From Cladobotryum mycophilum (Eukaryota > Ascomycota > Sordariomycetes > Hypocreales > Hypocreaceae): 64,000 bases of DNA. The notes under the pieces were generated by a model. That model searched no databases. It had not been told where the DNA came from and saw only the letters and a program-made list of their open reading frames with translations. This document shows, one piece after another, positions 1 to 11,870 of this stretch. A program made the translations under genes and the position numbers. Each line of letters opens with the position of its first letter. Within the stretch, counting starts at the first letter, position 1. Location: NCBI GenBank assembly GCA_036429605.1, contig CM071589.1, positions 1,054,001-1,118,000 on the forward strand, in the 5' to 3' direction.

Positions 1-60
1 TAATCTAGGATAACTCTATTAAAGCCATAGCTATAAATAAAACATTATATAATATGTAAG

Positions 61-392
61 TAATTAATATAACCTAGATTAATAATTAAAAATTAAATTA
101 ATCTAAAGGTAAAAAATAATAATAGATCTATATTTAATTAGTTACTTTAAATAAAAAAAAATAATAAAAATTAGTGTTTAAATACTATAATTCTAAGAAT
201 AAGAATAAGATTAATTAAGTTAAATAAACAAAAGTAAAAAATTAATTGTTTTTTTTATTATATAAAAGCATAAATAATCCCTTTTTATCCTTTAAGCCGT
301 CCTGGTATTTGTTTTTTTAACCTTTTAAATTAGAAGATAAGCTCTCTTACGCTTAAGTATATCTGCCTCTATTATATTATAAGATTTTATTT
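61..392 (+). repeat. Long inverted repeat, left arm
   Basis: This stretch matches the reverse complement of 4545-4871 over about 330 bases at roughly 80 percent by eye. Shared blocks include TAATTAATATAA at the outer edge, TATAATTCTAAGAATAA and ATAAATAATCCC. Most differences are transitions, as expected if two originally identical arms were mutated independently by RIP. Similarity stops at the outer edge (position 61 and position 4871). This may be the terminal repeat of a DNA transposon, or two solo repeats in opposite orientation. Confidence 0.75.
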
Positions 393-534
393 AGTTTTAT
401 TTTTTAATTTAAAGCTATTTAAATATATTATTATTATATTAAAAAATAAAATAAAAAAATTAAAGTATATAATTAATTTTTTTTAAAAGTTAATAAATTA
501 TTTGTTAAAATGAACTAGTTAATACCCTATTAAG

Positions 535-670
535 TAGGTCCTAACAATAAGAAACAATAAGACTATTGTTTCTATTGTTCTCTAGGCTATTCTAGCCTAT
601 TCCAGTAGGTTCTAACAATAGACAATAATCCTATTGTTTCTATTGTTCTATAGGCTATTCTAGCTTATTC
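535..670 (+). repeat. Two-copy tandem repeat, LTR-like sequence
   Basis: Two consecutive units (535-605 and 606-670) share TAGGTNCTAACAATA, CTATTGTTTCTATTGTTC and TAGGCTATTCTAGC. A TATATATAG box at about 700 and CAACATCTTATCTCAACC near 750 follow. The TGTTAG reverse-complement start and CAACA end recall long terminal repeats of fungal retroelements. That reading is inference; no paired copy was found in the window. Confidence 0.45.
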
Positions 671-3600
671 TTTTACTTTCTATGCCCCACTTATATTTCC
701 TATATATAGTAAATAGATTCCTATCTTCTAGTTAGTCAGTAGATTAAATACAACATCTTATCTCAACCTATCTTTTCCTCTTTCAGCCTTAGTGGCTAAC
801 TAATCCCACAAGCCTAACCTTATTGGGAATTAGCTTGTTAAGATACTTATTCTTCCCTGAGCTTCTAGAAGGACTGACCGAGCCTTCTAGATCAAGCTAT
901 AATAGCTTATATAAGCTATTACTAGGCTTATTACTTATTGCTATAAGGAATTTTATGCCTGAGAGGCTACTTCCTTTTAATATTATTAAATTATTTAATT
1001 TTTTAAAAGAAAAAATAAATTTATATAGGTTATAGGATTCCTAGGATAAATTAGAATATAACTTTTAATTTATTAAATATTTAAAAAAGGGTATATATAT
1101 AAATTCTTTTTTTCCTTTTAAAAGGTTAAGGTTTTAGTTACTTAGCTAAAGGGTATTCTTTTTTTAGGCTTACTAAGCAGACTATAAATCTAATTTATAA
1201 GGTTTTAAAGGTAATCTTTATTAATAGGATCCCTGATTCTTTATAAAAGATTAATATTATAGTAATTTTATAAACAGAAAAGATAATTCTAGTTACTATT
1301 TAAAGAAAGCAATTAATTTAATTAATAAGTATTTATATTCTAGTATTTATAATTTTTTTCTAACGTAATTACTTTTTTTATTTTTTCCTTATTAATAAGC
1401 CTTTACTATATATAAGGCTATAAAGGTAATATAGGCCTATACTACTTATATTACTTAAATAAAAGGGAAACCTTTTTTAGTCTTATTTACGCCTTTAAGA
1501 AAACAGGCTATTTTATAGGCTTTAATTAACTAGGATTTAATATATTTTTTAAAAGTTAATTTAATATTTAAAATAATCTTAAATTATTTAACGATTTTTT
1601 TAGTTAAATAGGTTTTTCTATAATAAAAAAAACTAACTTTAAGATTATTCTTTTTTATAAAGTAAATTATTTTAATCTTGAAGGTTTTAAAGATAATTAC
1701 ATTTTCTTCTTTTATATTTACTATTAGATTAACTTCTATTTAATATTTATTTTTAGTATTATAGAGTATTTTTCCTATATATAAGCTTATAATATTATTA
1801 ATATAGCTAAGTTTTAAAGCCTTTATATAATAAGTAAATAAGAGTATAGTATATAGTATAAAAAGAATTAACAATAAGAAAAAGTCTTATAAGGCTCTAT
1901 AAGCTAAAAAGAATTTCTTTTATTTTTAATTTATTAAAAGCATATACTATAGCTTTTCGATCTATTAAAAAGAACTTAACCTATTTAATAAAAAAATTAG
2001 CCTAGCTCTATTTTTAAAATCTTAATATTAATTTATTTTTAAAAATAATATTAAAAACTTTAAATATATTGATAATTACCAAAGTTATTATGATCCTAGA
2101 GTTAAAGGCTTTTTTAATATTATAAATAATATAAGCTTTTAAGTTAATTATTAATTTTTTTAAAAGAACGCTAAAGTAATATCTAAGTAATATTTAATAG
2201 TATATTACTAATGAGGTTATTCGTTTAATAATAAATCTTTTTAAGCCTTTTCTAATATAAGAAAATAAAAAAATAAATCTTTAGCTTTTATATAAAAAAT
2301 AGTTTTTTTATTTAATTTAAAAATTATTATTATTTTTATTATTTTAAAGGCTTTAAAATAATATTAAAAGTTAAGGTATATATTAAAAAAATTATACATA
2401 AATAATTAAAAACATTCTATATTTGTTTTAAAAGTAAGATAAAGATTTTATTTTAGCCTAAGATTATACTTTTAGCTTTTATTATACATTTCTTTATTTT
2501 TATATATAAAACTTTTATATTCTATAGGATATATTATTTAAGGTTAATAACCTAGGTCTATACGTTAATAATATTATTATCTATACTATAATAATTTAAT
2601 AATTCTTAATTAAAGTATTTAGTTTTTTTTAAAAAGCTAATAATTAATTAAAAGCTATCTATTAATAAAAAAGTATAAAAACCGATTTAGCTTTATATTA
2701 TTTTATAATCTTAAAAATATTTTATTTACTTTTAATATAATTTAAAATATTATTTTAGTAATTAGATTTAAGTGTTTATATATAGTTTTTAAGGACTATA
2801 ATAACTTTTCTTTTTATATTTTAAAGATATTTAAAAAGATTAATATAAGTATTTTAGTAATTATTAATTTACTATAATACTTTTTTTCTTTTATATATTT
2901 TAAAACTAATACCTTTAATTATTAAATTAAAAAGATTAATAAAACTATTAGTAAAATAATTAATATTCGTTTTATTATATAAAAAGAAATATAAAAGATT
3001 TTTATAAGTATTAATAAATTATATAAAATCTAAGATTTTATTTTCTTTGACTTTAAGGTAATGAAAGGATTAAAAAGGTTTAATATAAAAGTTAATAATT
3101 AAAGCTTATATTTAGGTTCTTGTTTATTTTATTATAGATAGTTTTATTTATAAAGACTAGGTTAATAGTATTTCTTTTATAAATAAATTCTTTAATTAAA
3201 TATATAATACATTATTTATTTTTTACTTAGTCTAGTATTCTATTATTAAATCTATAATACTAATACTTTAGTTATTAAGTTTAATATATTATATTAAAAT
3301 CTTTAATTATTATTAAGTTTAAAAGAAATTTATACTTTTTAATAATTTTAATAATTAGATTTAAGTTTTTAGTTTAATAAAAGTTTATTATTATAATATT
3401 CTTAACTTTAATAAATAATAAATTAAAAGATAGATCTTTTAGGGTTTTTAATTAAATTAATATAAATTCTTTTTTATAGTAAATAAAAACCTTAGGTTTT
3501 TAGATTATTTAATCCTTAATAAAATAAAAAGTATTATATTTTAAATAAGTTTTAGTTTTATTAATATTATTTTTAATCTTTGAATAAGGTTCTTAAAGTA

Positions 3601-4544
3601 AAATAACATTATAATTATTTTTATATCTAAAAAAATAATAATAATAATATAGTTTAATAAAATATAAGTTATATTTATTTATATAATCTAAAAGTTTTAA
3701 TTGTTATTATAGTTTATTTTTTTTATTATTTATTTTAATTAAATATTTGAATAATTACTTTAATAGAACTTTTTATTTTAGTATTACTTTTTTTATTATA
3801 ATTTTTACTTTAATTAAATAAAAAACTAGCTTTAATTATAGGCTTAAGCTATAGTATTTTAATATTATTAAATCTATTATTAATCTTTTTATTAGTTTTA
3901 CTTATAGGGTTTTAAAGGCTAATATAGGTATTTTAAACGATTTAAAAGAAAAAACTATATTAATAATAATTAAAAATCTTTAAAAGAATAACTATTATAT
4001 TAGACTTTAATTTAATCTTTTTTAAATATAAAAGAATTATAATAAATATCTTTTATAACTTTTAATTTATAAATAGCTTTTAATTAATTTTTAATAAAAC
4101 ATTTAATATTTTTTTTAATTTAATAAAATATTTTAAAGTATTTAATTTATAAAATTTTAAATAATTTATATATTATTTAAGGTATTAATAAATATTAAAG
4201 TATTCATATTTTTTATATTATAATCTATTATATTAAAAGTATTTAATTTCTTTTTACATACTTTTAAATTATAAAATCTAAAATATTAAATATATTAAAT
4301 AATTTACATTTCTTAAATAATTTCTTATATAAAAATTAAATATTTAAAAAATTTAAAATTAAAATTTATTTTATAATTAAATAAAAATACTTAAGTTTAT
4401 AATTAATATTAATATTCTTTTATATTAAAATATTTTAGTATTAATTTAAAGTTTGTTAATCTTTATATAAAATTAAGTTTTTTTAATATAAAACTATTAA
4501 TAATATAATTATTTATTAAATTAATAAAGGTTTTTAAAATATTT

Positions 4545-4871
4545 TTAATAATATAATATAATAAAGCTAAATATACTTAAGTATAAAAGAGCTGACCTTT
4601 TAATTTAAAAGACTAAAAAAATAAATGCTAGAATAGCTTAAAGAATTAAAAGGGATTATTTATACTTTTATATAATAGAATTAATAATTAATTCTTTACT
4701 TTTATTTATTTAACTTACTTAATCTTATTTTTATTCTTAGAATTATAATATTTAAACATTAATTTCTATTATTTCTTTTATTTAAAATAATTGATTAAAT
4801 ATAAATTTATTATTATTTTTTATTTTTAAATTAATTTAATTTTTAACTATTAATCTAGATTATATTAATTA
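4545..4871 (-). repeat. Long inverted repeat, right arm
   Basis: Reverse complement of the left arm at 61-392; see there for shared blocks. The 4.1 kb between the arms is equally AT-rich. No convincing target-site duplication could be fixed because the flanks are also degraded. Confidence 0.75.
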
Positions 4872-5720
4872 TTTAACTATTATAATAATTTATTTTATTA
4901 TTATTTTTTATTCTCTTTTTATTATATTAATAAATATATTATTAAAAGTTTTAATAATTATTTTAAAAACTTTATTTTTAAAAGTTTAAATAACTTTTTT
5001 TTAATAAAATATTTAAATAATTATTTATTAAATATAATATTAATAGATTTTTTAATATTTTCTTTTTTTAAAAATTAATTTAAATATTTTAATTTTTTTT
5101 AAAAAATTATTAATATTTTAAAAATATTATTAATTTTATTAATAGTTTTATCAAATTTTAAAATATATAAAAATATAAATAGATTAAGATTTTCAACAAT
5201 TAGTATTTTAATTATCTTATTTATTACTTAAGGGTAATTATTATTAGGGTTTTTATTTTTAATAACTGGTCAAGAGAAGGTATATAGGTCTATAAGATAT
5301 CAGTTTATTCTAAAGGGAATAAATCCAAAGGTAGGGGTACTGTAGATGTAAGAGGGAAGCTTAATATACAACATTAATGATCTAGAAAAGATGTTTCCGG
5401 CGCTTCCCGCAGATGGGGAAGCTTTCTTTCTGTCTGCTTTTTCTTTTCTGTGTTCCCCTCTTCCTCTTTTGGTGTAGAAGCGTATTGTTGTAATTACAGG
5501 TCTAAGAAGTCTTTTAAAGTTGGAACTTAATACATTAGGTTGTAATAATGGGATATTTCACGAATATATTCTTACTTGCGTATACGAACATTGCATAAAT
5601 CTCAACTGACATCTATAGTAATTCATTATGTCCAATACTAGAAAGGTTTCTGAGAGGAGAGCTAGACATGTGAGATGCCATTATACAATCCAACACTCTA
5701 CATCCATCTTCTTACTCGCT
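4872..5720. other. Gene-free; edge of AT-rich block
   Basis: AT-rich to about 5260, then ordinary composition. A G/C-rich patch with GGAAGC and GCTTCC inverted motifs lies at 5390-5430. No supported gene. Confidence 0.5.
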
Positions 5721-7080
5721 TCACTCCGGCAACCGTTCAAACTCATACTTCCCAAGGGGGAGAGAATTCGCTGTTGGTCCAGCCAATTTGAACAGTAGAT
5801 TAAAAATCCCAGACCAGTATAGGAATGCCATGACCGAGTTCAATGCCCAGACCCCGAATCTGGTCTTGGGGTGGAACGCACGGGGTATCCCTGGGGGCAG
5901 TTTCTGTGCACTATTTGCGAGTGGCCGCATTGTCTCTTCATACTCTGCAAATGCAGCTTCAAGGTTGTCCAGATGCCGTGTGAGAGCTCCGGCCAAGTTC
6001 CAAGCACCGCCAATAGCCAGAGCAGTACCTGCTCCTGAAAAGGGGGACGCGCAGTATCTAATCAAAGTCAGCGTACTATGTTCAAAAGTTATGCGACAAG
6101 TGATGGGCTCACCCGGCATCTCGAACAAGCACGACTCGTCCTCTGCTCCATTTATCCATCCTGACTTGTGCGATAAGATCGTAGTAAAAGTCATCCGTCT
6201 CCATCATGCCTTCAACAATCCTCTTGCACTCCCATCCGGCATCCGCAAAATATTATTTTACGAGATTCTTTTGCGCCTCAACAGCCTCGATCCGTGTCAT
6301 GGTCTCAGCAACCTTGGGAAACCTCTCGTCTTTGTCGTTCATGATGGTCATGAAAGGGGTCGTTTTGTTCCTTTGCATATCCAGTCGCAGCATGACTCCT
6401 AACCCACCCGGCGCATGATACCAGCGGCACCAAGTGTCGTCCTTTTCTCCTCTCGGCATACTGAAGAAGGCTCCGTATACTCCGAGGCGGAAAATTCGTT
6501 CCTCTTCGCCTTCTATCCCCCACACCAACTTGCGCGTGCTGCTTTGGAGACCATCTACTCCGACGATCAGATCAAAAGTGTGCTTGGCTCCGCTTTTGGC
6601 GAGCTTTACGTGGACCTTGTCCCCATCCTGCTCAAGCTCTTGGATGTAGTCTCCAAAGATGTAGTCAACACCAGCGCCTCCCTCTGCCTTCACCTTCTCA
6701 CTGACATACTGACTCCGCTCCCAGCAAAGCTTCGACAGTCTCCCTCTCATAATCTCGATGTCGCTTGTAGGCGTCTGAAGCTTACCGCTCGGGTCCACCG
6801 CGAAAGAAGCCCAAACACGGTTCTTCTTATCCACCCATTTCGTACCAATCTCCCCTGTGTGGGAAGCTCGGACAGCAGTCTCGAGGTCAAGCGTACGAAT
6901 AACGGTGACACCCACGGCTCGAACGTCAACATTTTGTCCTTGCACACAAAAGTTGGAGGACCGCTAGAGGATGGTGATGTGTGGCTTTTGAGAGGCGGGA
7001 AGGGGGCTAAGTAGGATGAGAGAGGCAAGAACTGGGCCAGCAATGGAACAGCCGACTATGAGAATCTCTTGACGTGACAT
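5721..7080 (-). pseudogene. FAD-dependent monooxygenase (aromatic hydroxylase type), broken
   Basis: Flavin monooxygenase of the salicylate hydroxylase/PHBH class. From the ATG at 7080 the frame gives an N-terminal FAD fold (ILIVGCSIAGPVLA), then a QGQNVDVR block, a DG-type motif (LIVGVDGLQSSTRK) and the C-terminal flavin motif region ending ASPFSGAGTALAIGG. One intron fits at 6058-6112; the second exon ends with TGA at 5721. Two in-frame stops interrupt it: TAG at 6964-6966, where the family usually has the E of an ERS motif, and TAA at 6253-6255 just before YFADAGWE. The conserved G of the GD motif is also changed (LVRDAGY for LVGDAGY). Both stops could arise from CAG or CAA by C-to-T change, and the gene lies next to the RIP block. 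It is very unlikely to make a full enzyme. Confidence 0.8.
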
Positions 7081-8470
7081 TTTGAAGGTGAATAAAAAGA
7101 ACTAGTTGGTTGTGTTTAGTATTTGTTTGTCCAAGACCAAGAGTAGCTCAGAAGATGTTGCGTTAGTATAAAAGACGATCCGTTGCCAAAGTCGTGATGT
7201 CACTTATAAGCAAGATCATGATGCGAATCACCTAGAGGGCGGCAAATACAGTAAATTGAGATTGATGATGAGACTACGGACTTGGATGCTTTGAATGAGT
7301 TTACTTTTCGGTTTTTACGGTCCTCGGTGTTGGACAGAATGCCGAATCCCAATCACAAATACCCCTTTTCGAGACAGCTAATCTAGATCCTCCAAGACAG
7401 TCGTACAGTGTGACTCATGCCATTAGTAACTAAACGCTTTCCTTGACGATGTAGGCAATGAGTCACAACCGACCCAACCATTGAGCTTGCGTGATGAAAA
7501 AGCGCGATGCTGGTTGGAAATGCATGAGATAGGTGTATTGCAAGAACAGCGGAGTTCGGATCGGTTCGCAAATAAAGGAGTTGTCCATCGTGATCCGAAA
7601 GGATTCCGGGAGTATTTCCTAAATGACGGCATGGACGGGTTATCTGGGGAAAAGGCGGAACTGGATCCGTTGTTTGAAAGGAAGGTTCATTATCAATCAA
7701 CTCAGGGGTATTGATACGATGGATAGGTAAGCATCGCTGAGATGGACTTCAAGTTCAACGCCCTAATCTTCAAGGTTGATGCAAGTCTGCGGCGGCGTTC
7801 GTTCCTTGGTTCGATTCTGTTGCTTCTCATCCTGCGAGTCAGCCATAGAGTGTGGGGTGGTGATAATCCTCGAATGCGCAAGCAACGTCAGACACGGCGG
7901 GCAAACAAGCAAAGAATAAGGCAGCCAGATTTGGCAGTCAGCTCCGTCATCAACAGCTAACTCTACTCGATTAGCCGCATATCTTACGATGTAACAAATA
8001 CATCCAACAACCCACGTTTCGGGAAAAGGTGCCTGAGCATCAAGCTCCATCTCAAATGCACGATCCATTGTTTCAGACGGTGAACGGCTCGCCCACGTGG
8101 ATACGAACGCCTGCAGACAATCCCATCATAAACAGGAGGATTTGGCAAACTAGGATGAAGGAATTTTCTCGATCAGGAAGTCATTGTGCCTGGATCAGCA
8201 AGGATGTTGACGCTTCAAGGCTGACGATTGGCATGCTTCCGCGATGAGACGGAGATGCAAGTGATCATATCACAACACCATATTCCCAGGGCTGACTTCA
8301 TCCCGTCAAGCGCAGTCATTCAGATCATTCCTCATCATTCCTCGGTAAAAAAACTTTCAGGTGTTCAATTCAGGTCTATGTATTAAATTCGACCCCAGAA
8401 CAAGTACAGGAGCATTACTCGGACGAGACCACCCATATTCCAGATTAACCCAGTTCGAGCCATGGTTCAT
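7081..8470. other. Intergenic, no supported gene
   Basis: Short frames on both strands (for example near 7383-7714 and 7742-8247) overlap each other and resemble no known family. Part must hold the promoter of the minus-strand monooxygenase and the 3' region of the next gene. Confidence 0.5.
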
Positions 8471-9610
8471 TTACACATACTGCTTCTCATAAACCGCCTC
8501 ATCAGCAGTGCGGCCATTTTTACCCATGCGACCCTTGCTTGTGCTGACAGCGCCTCGACCAATGTCCATAATCGGCTTCATGTCCTGCCCGCCAATCTTG
8601 ATGGTTGTTTGGATGTTTCCTAAAAATAACCACGTCAGCTTATACAGAAAGGGCATGCAAAAATGCTTCCATTGATGACATACCAATGCCAGAGAGGGGG
8701 AAGTTGACAAAGATGTTCTCCCATGTGCCGGGCGGCGAGTTGTACATCTCGTGCATGATGCTCAGGTGAGGGTACTTGTGAACGACACTGTTCCACCAGT
8801 TCCACCCCTCACGATGCAAAGCGCCGTGGGCAAATCGGTGGACGTCTTCGGTGGTGCGGAAGTAGCATACTGTCATGAGTTGATTGGCAGTGGTACGCTC
8901 AGTTGCGCTGACCCAGGCACTGGATCCCAGAACTGTGGCACTCGAGGTCAGCAAGAGGCGAATCTTGAAAGAGGTTCAGAATGATGGCAAAACCTACAGC
9001 CAGACTCTTCCTTGTTCTTCCCCAAGTCTACAAGCATCCTGTGGAAATACGTTGCGACCTCTTGATGTCCAGGACCAAAAATACCCAACGGGCTGTTGTT
9101 TTGCAACGTCAGACATGAGATATCCCATGCAGAAGGGGGAGTGGTAGTTGGGGCTTACTGGTTCGACCTTGCGCCAAGCATGATAATGGAGATGTTTTCC
9201 TGCGAGGGCTTTGTCGGCGCATTGCCATCTCTGTCGGGTACTTGCACCGAATGCTTCCCCATGAGAACATCATCCATTTGGGTGTTGCGCATAATACCCA
9301 ACGTCACGAGGAGCGTCTTCGCCCCGCGGTACGACAACAAGAGGAGAACCGGTGCCACAGCGTATAGGGGATTAAAGAAGAAGGCGACGATGCCCTGGAG
9401 GACAGCCCCAAAAGCAAGCCATGTCGAAATCGTGAAATTATCTCGTAGAGCCTTTTAGTGCAGAATGTCAGTAAAAGGGAGAACTCGATGGGGAGTTTGA
9501 TCTGAATAGACAAAGGGGGATCTAACTATATGGAATCGAATGGCTCCAGCTTGTTTCGGGGTGAGCTTCGGGAAGCCAGCAATGGCTGGCTGGTGACGTT
9601 GAAAGTTCAT
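8471..9610 (-). CDS. Monooxygenase af470-like (PF13826 family) membrane protein
   Basis: Start ATG at 9608-9610 (MNFQRHQPAIAGFPKLTP), stop TAA at 8471-8473. Four GT-AG introns join the exons in phase. The protein has two adjacent hydrophobic segments near residues 35-70 (STWLAFGAVLQGIVAFFF and LYAVAPVLLLLS). A soluble domain follows with SAWVSATERTTANQLMTVCY, FAHGALHREGWNWW and IMHEMYNSPPGTWENIFVNF. The last blocks are typical of PF13826, named for Aspergillus fumigatus af470 of fumagillin biosynthesis and related to antibiotic biosynthesis monooxygenases. The C-terminus is basic and polar. Substrate unknown. No biosynthetic core enzyme is nearby, so a secondary-metabolite role is only possible, not shown. 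Confidence 0.75.
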
Positions 9611-10970
9611 CTTGGCGAGTAATAGATAATAGTAATTGTTGTTCTGTCTCCTAGTGGTTAGAATAGGAAACACCAAGCTTGAACTATGATGGAATCGAGA
9701 GTAACCAACTCCGAAGCTCTGCGGACGCCACCTCACTTATATGTTCTCGTGTCTTGCCTTGAAGAGAGCATGATTCATCCATGTCATGCAGGGTGATTGA
9801 CGGGCTACACTCTGTCTCTCCCCCCACTGTACACAACAGCCCTGGTTCGCCAGGGAGTAAGCAAAGCTTGCAGGCGAAGGGGAAAGGGAGTGGAGGGGAG
9901 GGGGAAGGACAGGGCTCCAATCAGGTAGGATCTGGCGATCCGTTTCCGAGACGCCTAGAGGATTTGGCTTTAATGCGAGCCTACGGCGCAGGCGGCTTAA
10001 CGTGCCAGGGTGTTTTTTTGGGGGGAATCCGAGGCTGCGGGCCGCCCGGTATACGGGACAACCATCAGGTGCCTTTTTTTGTCCCCCAACGATGCAACAT
10101 TTACACGTTTTGGCGTCGGAGCTCTGGACCGCATTTGACGATGGAGTCGGTTATCGGCTGGCTGAGGGCGCCCCCTAGCAGACTGGCGACGTCATGGTTA
10201 TGCGCCGTAACGGGGTCTAGAATGCAGCTCAGGAGAATGCGAGTGCGAGTGCGAGTGCCAGATGACACCGACGCTGACACTGAGTCTTGGTGGTGATGCG
10301 CCGAATCCGAAATGTAGAACTTGGTGCTATTTTCCCCCTTTGTCGTTTAAACATTCTCATAAATCTAGAATTCTTTTCGGCATCATTCTGTATCACATTC
10401 ATTTGAAGGAATATATTTCCTATTACGGAACCATTAAAAACAATGTCTCATCTGCATTGCACTAGAAACAATTGATATAAGCTCGCGATCCGGGGGAGGG
10501 GGCACCGTTTCTCCAGCAAGCCACTAAGCGCCAGCACCCTCAGATCGTTCAAACCAGTTGATATGAATCGAGCCGAAAGTGTCAGCCCAGGTTCCAGAAC
10601 GGTCGTAATCCCTTTTTCTTCTCTCTCCTCTCCTTTCACAAATTTCCGTTGCAGGGGATGTTCGAGTCCGAGTCAATCCGGAGGCTCTCCGATTATCAAA
10701 AGAGTTCAATGTTCCTGGGTTGCGAAACGTCGGGTGGTTCGGGGGCTCGGGACCTGCGAGCATGGATATTAACAGTATGCACTTGGTAAGCAGTATAGAC
10801 AAGACAATATCGAATCGTTCGATATGACCCATTTTTGATTCAATTTTCGGCATTTACAGTTCTATTTTCTAATCGGTCATCGTCCAAGTAACATGGATTC
10901 ACGGATACCTCAGGACACACTTCGGCTTAGAGTTCAATAGTTCCCTTCCACCGAGGCTCACTCCACAGCC
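9611..10970. other. Intergenic, no supported gene
   Basis: GC-rich patch at 9880-10290 with long but unrecognised open frames (for example 9781-10296) and a GCGAGT triplet-type run near 10230-10256. From 10300 the composition falls to AT-rich 3' flank. Nothing resembles a known protein. Confidence 0.5.
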
Positions 10971-11870
10971 TTACAGGTGCTTCGCAAAGTACTCTCCAAC
11001 CCGCTTGTATCCCCGCTGGAACTCTTTGACGTTTTTCTCATCTTGCAGGTTGGCCCTGGCTCCCATCCAGCCGTGGAACATTGTCTCGTACGTCTCGACC
11101 ACGCCCTCTTTGCCGGGCTCGGCCAGGACCTCCTTGTACTTGGCGACCAGATCAACGGGCTCGTCGGGAGCAGCGAGCATGATGTGAGGGCAGGTCAGAG
11201 CTCTGGCGTCGTTCTCGTCTAGCAAACTGCAGTTCATTCTCTTCAGCAATGGATGACACTATTAAGGACTAGTAATTGGGAGATGAATGGAACATACCCT
11301 GGATGAGCCTGGCCACTGACGTTGAATCGTCGTCCTTCACCTTTGTTGTCCTCTCCGGAGGCCAGCACGGCGACCTTGCCTCCCCAGCACAGTCCAAATA
11401 GACCCCAGTGACCCTCGGCAGCGGGAAACCTCTCACCCGCAGCCTTGCGCACCTCGAGCACCTTGGCCAGGTTATCTTGCAAGTTGGCCGTGGTGCCGAA
11501 GAACGCATGAACCTTGGCCTTCTTCTCGTCCGTATCCGTCGGGACGAGAGAATCCTCCAGCCCCGTGCCATTGAACAAGTCCGGGACCAAGACTACCGCT
11601 CCACTATGGACTGATAGCCTATCTGCTCCTTGGATCGTCTGGGCCCGAATACCAAAGATGTCAAAGACGTCAATTATTCCTTTGGTAGAGTTCTCAGGGC
11701 CAACAACATCTTTTGAACCCGATGTTAGCAACAATATCGACAATGACCCTGTGCGGGATCAAATTTGGACTCTTACAAGTGTGTACACCACCAATTGTTT
11801 CATATTTCCCCTTGGGAGTGTATTCGTGGCTAACCGGAGGCAGTTCACAACACTTGGGACTAGTTGCCAT
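10971..11870 (-). CDS. Dienelactone hydrolase family protein
   Basis: Three exons: 11777-11870, 11298-11709, 10971-11226, with introns of 67 and 71 bases. The start MATSPKCCELPPVSHEYTPK is typical of fungal members. The alpha/beta-hydrolase fold shows the cysteine nucleophile in GLFGLCWGGK, the acid region in LAAPDEPVD and the catalytic histidine in MFHGWMGARA, so the Cys-Asp-His triad looks complete. Length about 250 residues, normal for the family. Bacterial relatives hydrolyse dienelactone to maleylacetate in chlorocatechol or hydroxyquinol breakdown; most fungal members have unknown substrates. Neighbours do not define a pathway, although a broken aromatic hydroxylase lies 4 kb away. Confidence 0.88.

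Larger units (their letters stand above)
1..5260. repeat. AT-rich block, RIP-degraded repeat DNA
   Basis: Almost entirely A and T, dense in TpA, with no reading frame longer than about 70 codons. The change to ordinary composition near 5260-5400 is abrupt. This matches repeat-induced point mutation, in which C becomes T on both strands of duplicated DNA in many ascomycetes. Slightly less degraded islands lie near 530-1000. Element class cannot be read directly. A long inverted repeat (61-392 against 4545-4871) suggests one element or two inverted copies; a weak trace of a reverse transcriptase motif lies near 2561. The 70-codon frame at 823-1035 resembles nothing I know. Confidence 0.85.

Noticed and set aside
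823..1035. 70-codon plus frame MGISLLRYLFFPELLEGL in the AT-rich block
   Set aside because: No family resemblance, hydrophobic AT-driven composition, sits in degraded repeat DNA.
9781..10296. 171-codon plus frame
   Set aside because: Low-complexity GC-rich sequence in an intergenic region; no recognisable protein and no intron or start context.
5721..11870. Joint aromatic-degradation cluster of the FAD monooxygenase and dienelactone hydrolase
   Set aside because: Hydroxylase is broken, genes are 4 kb apart with an unrelated membrane monooxygenase between; no further pathway genes.
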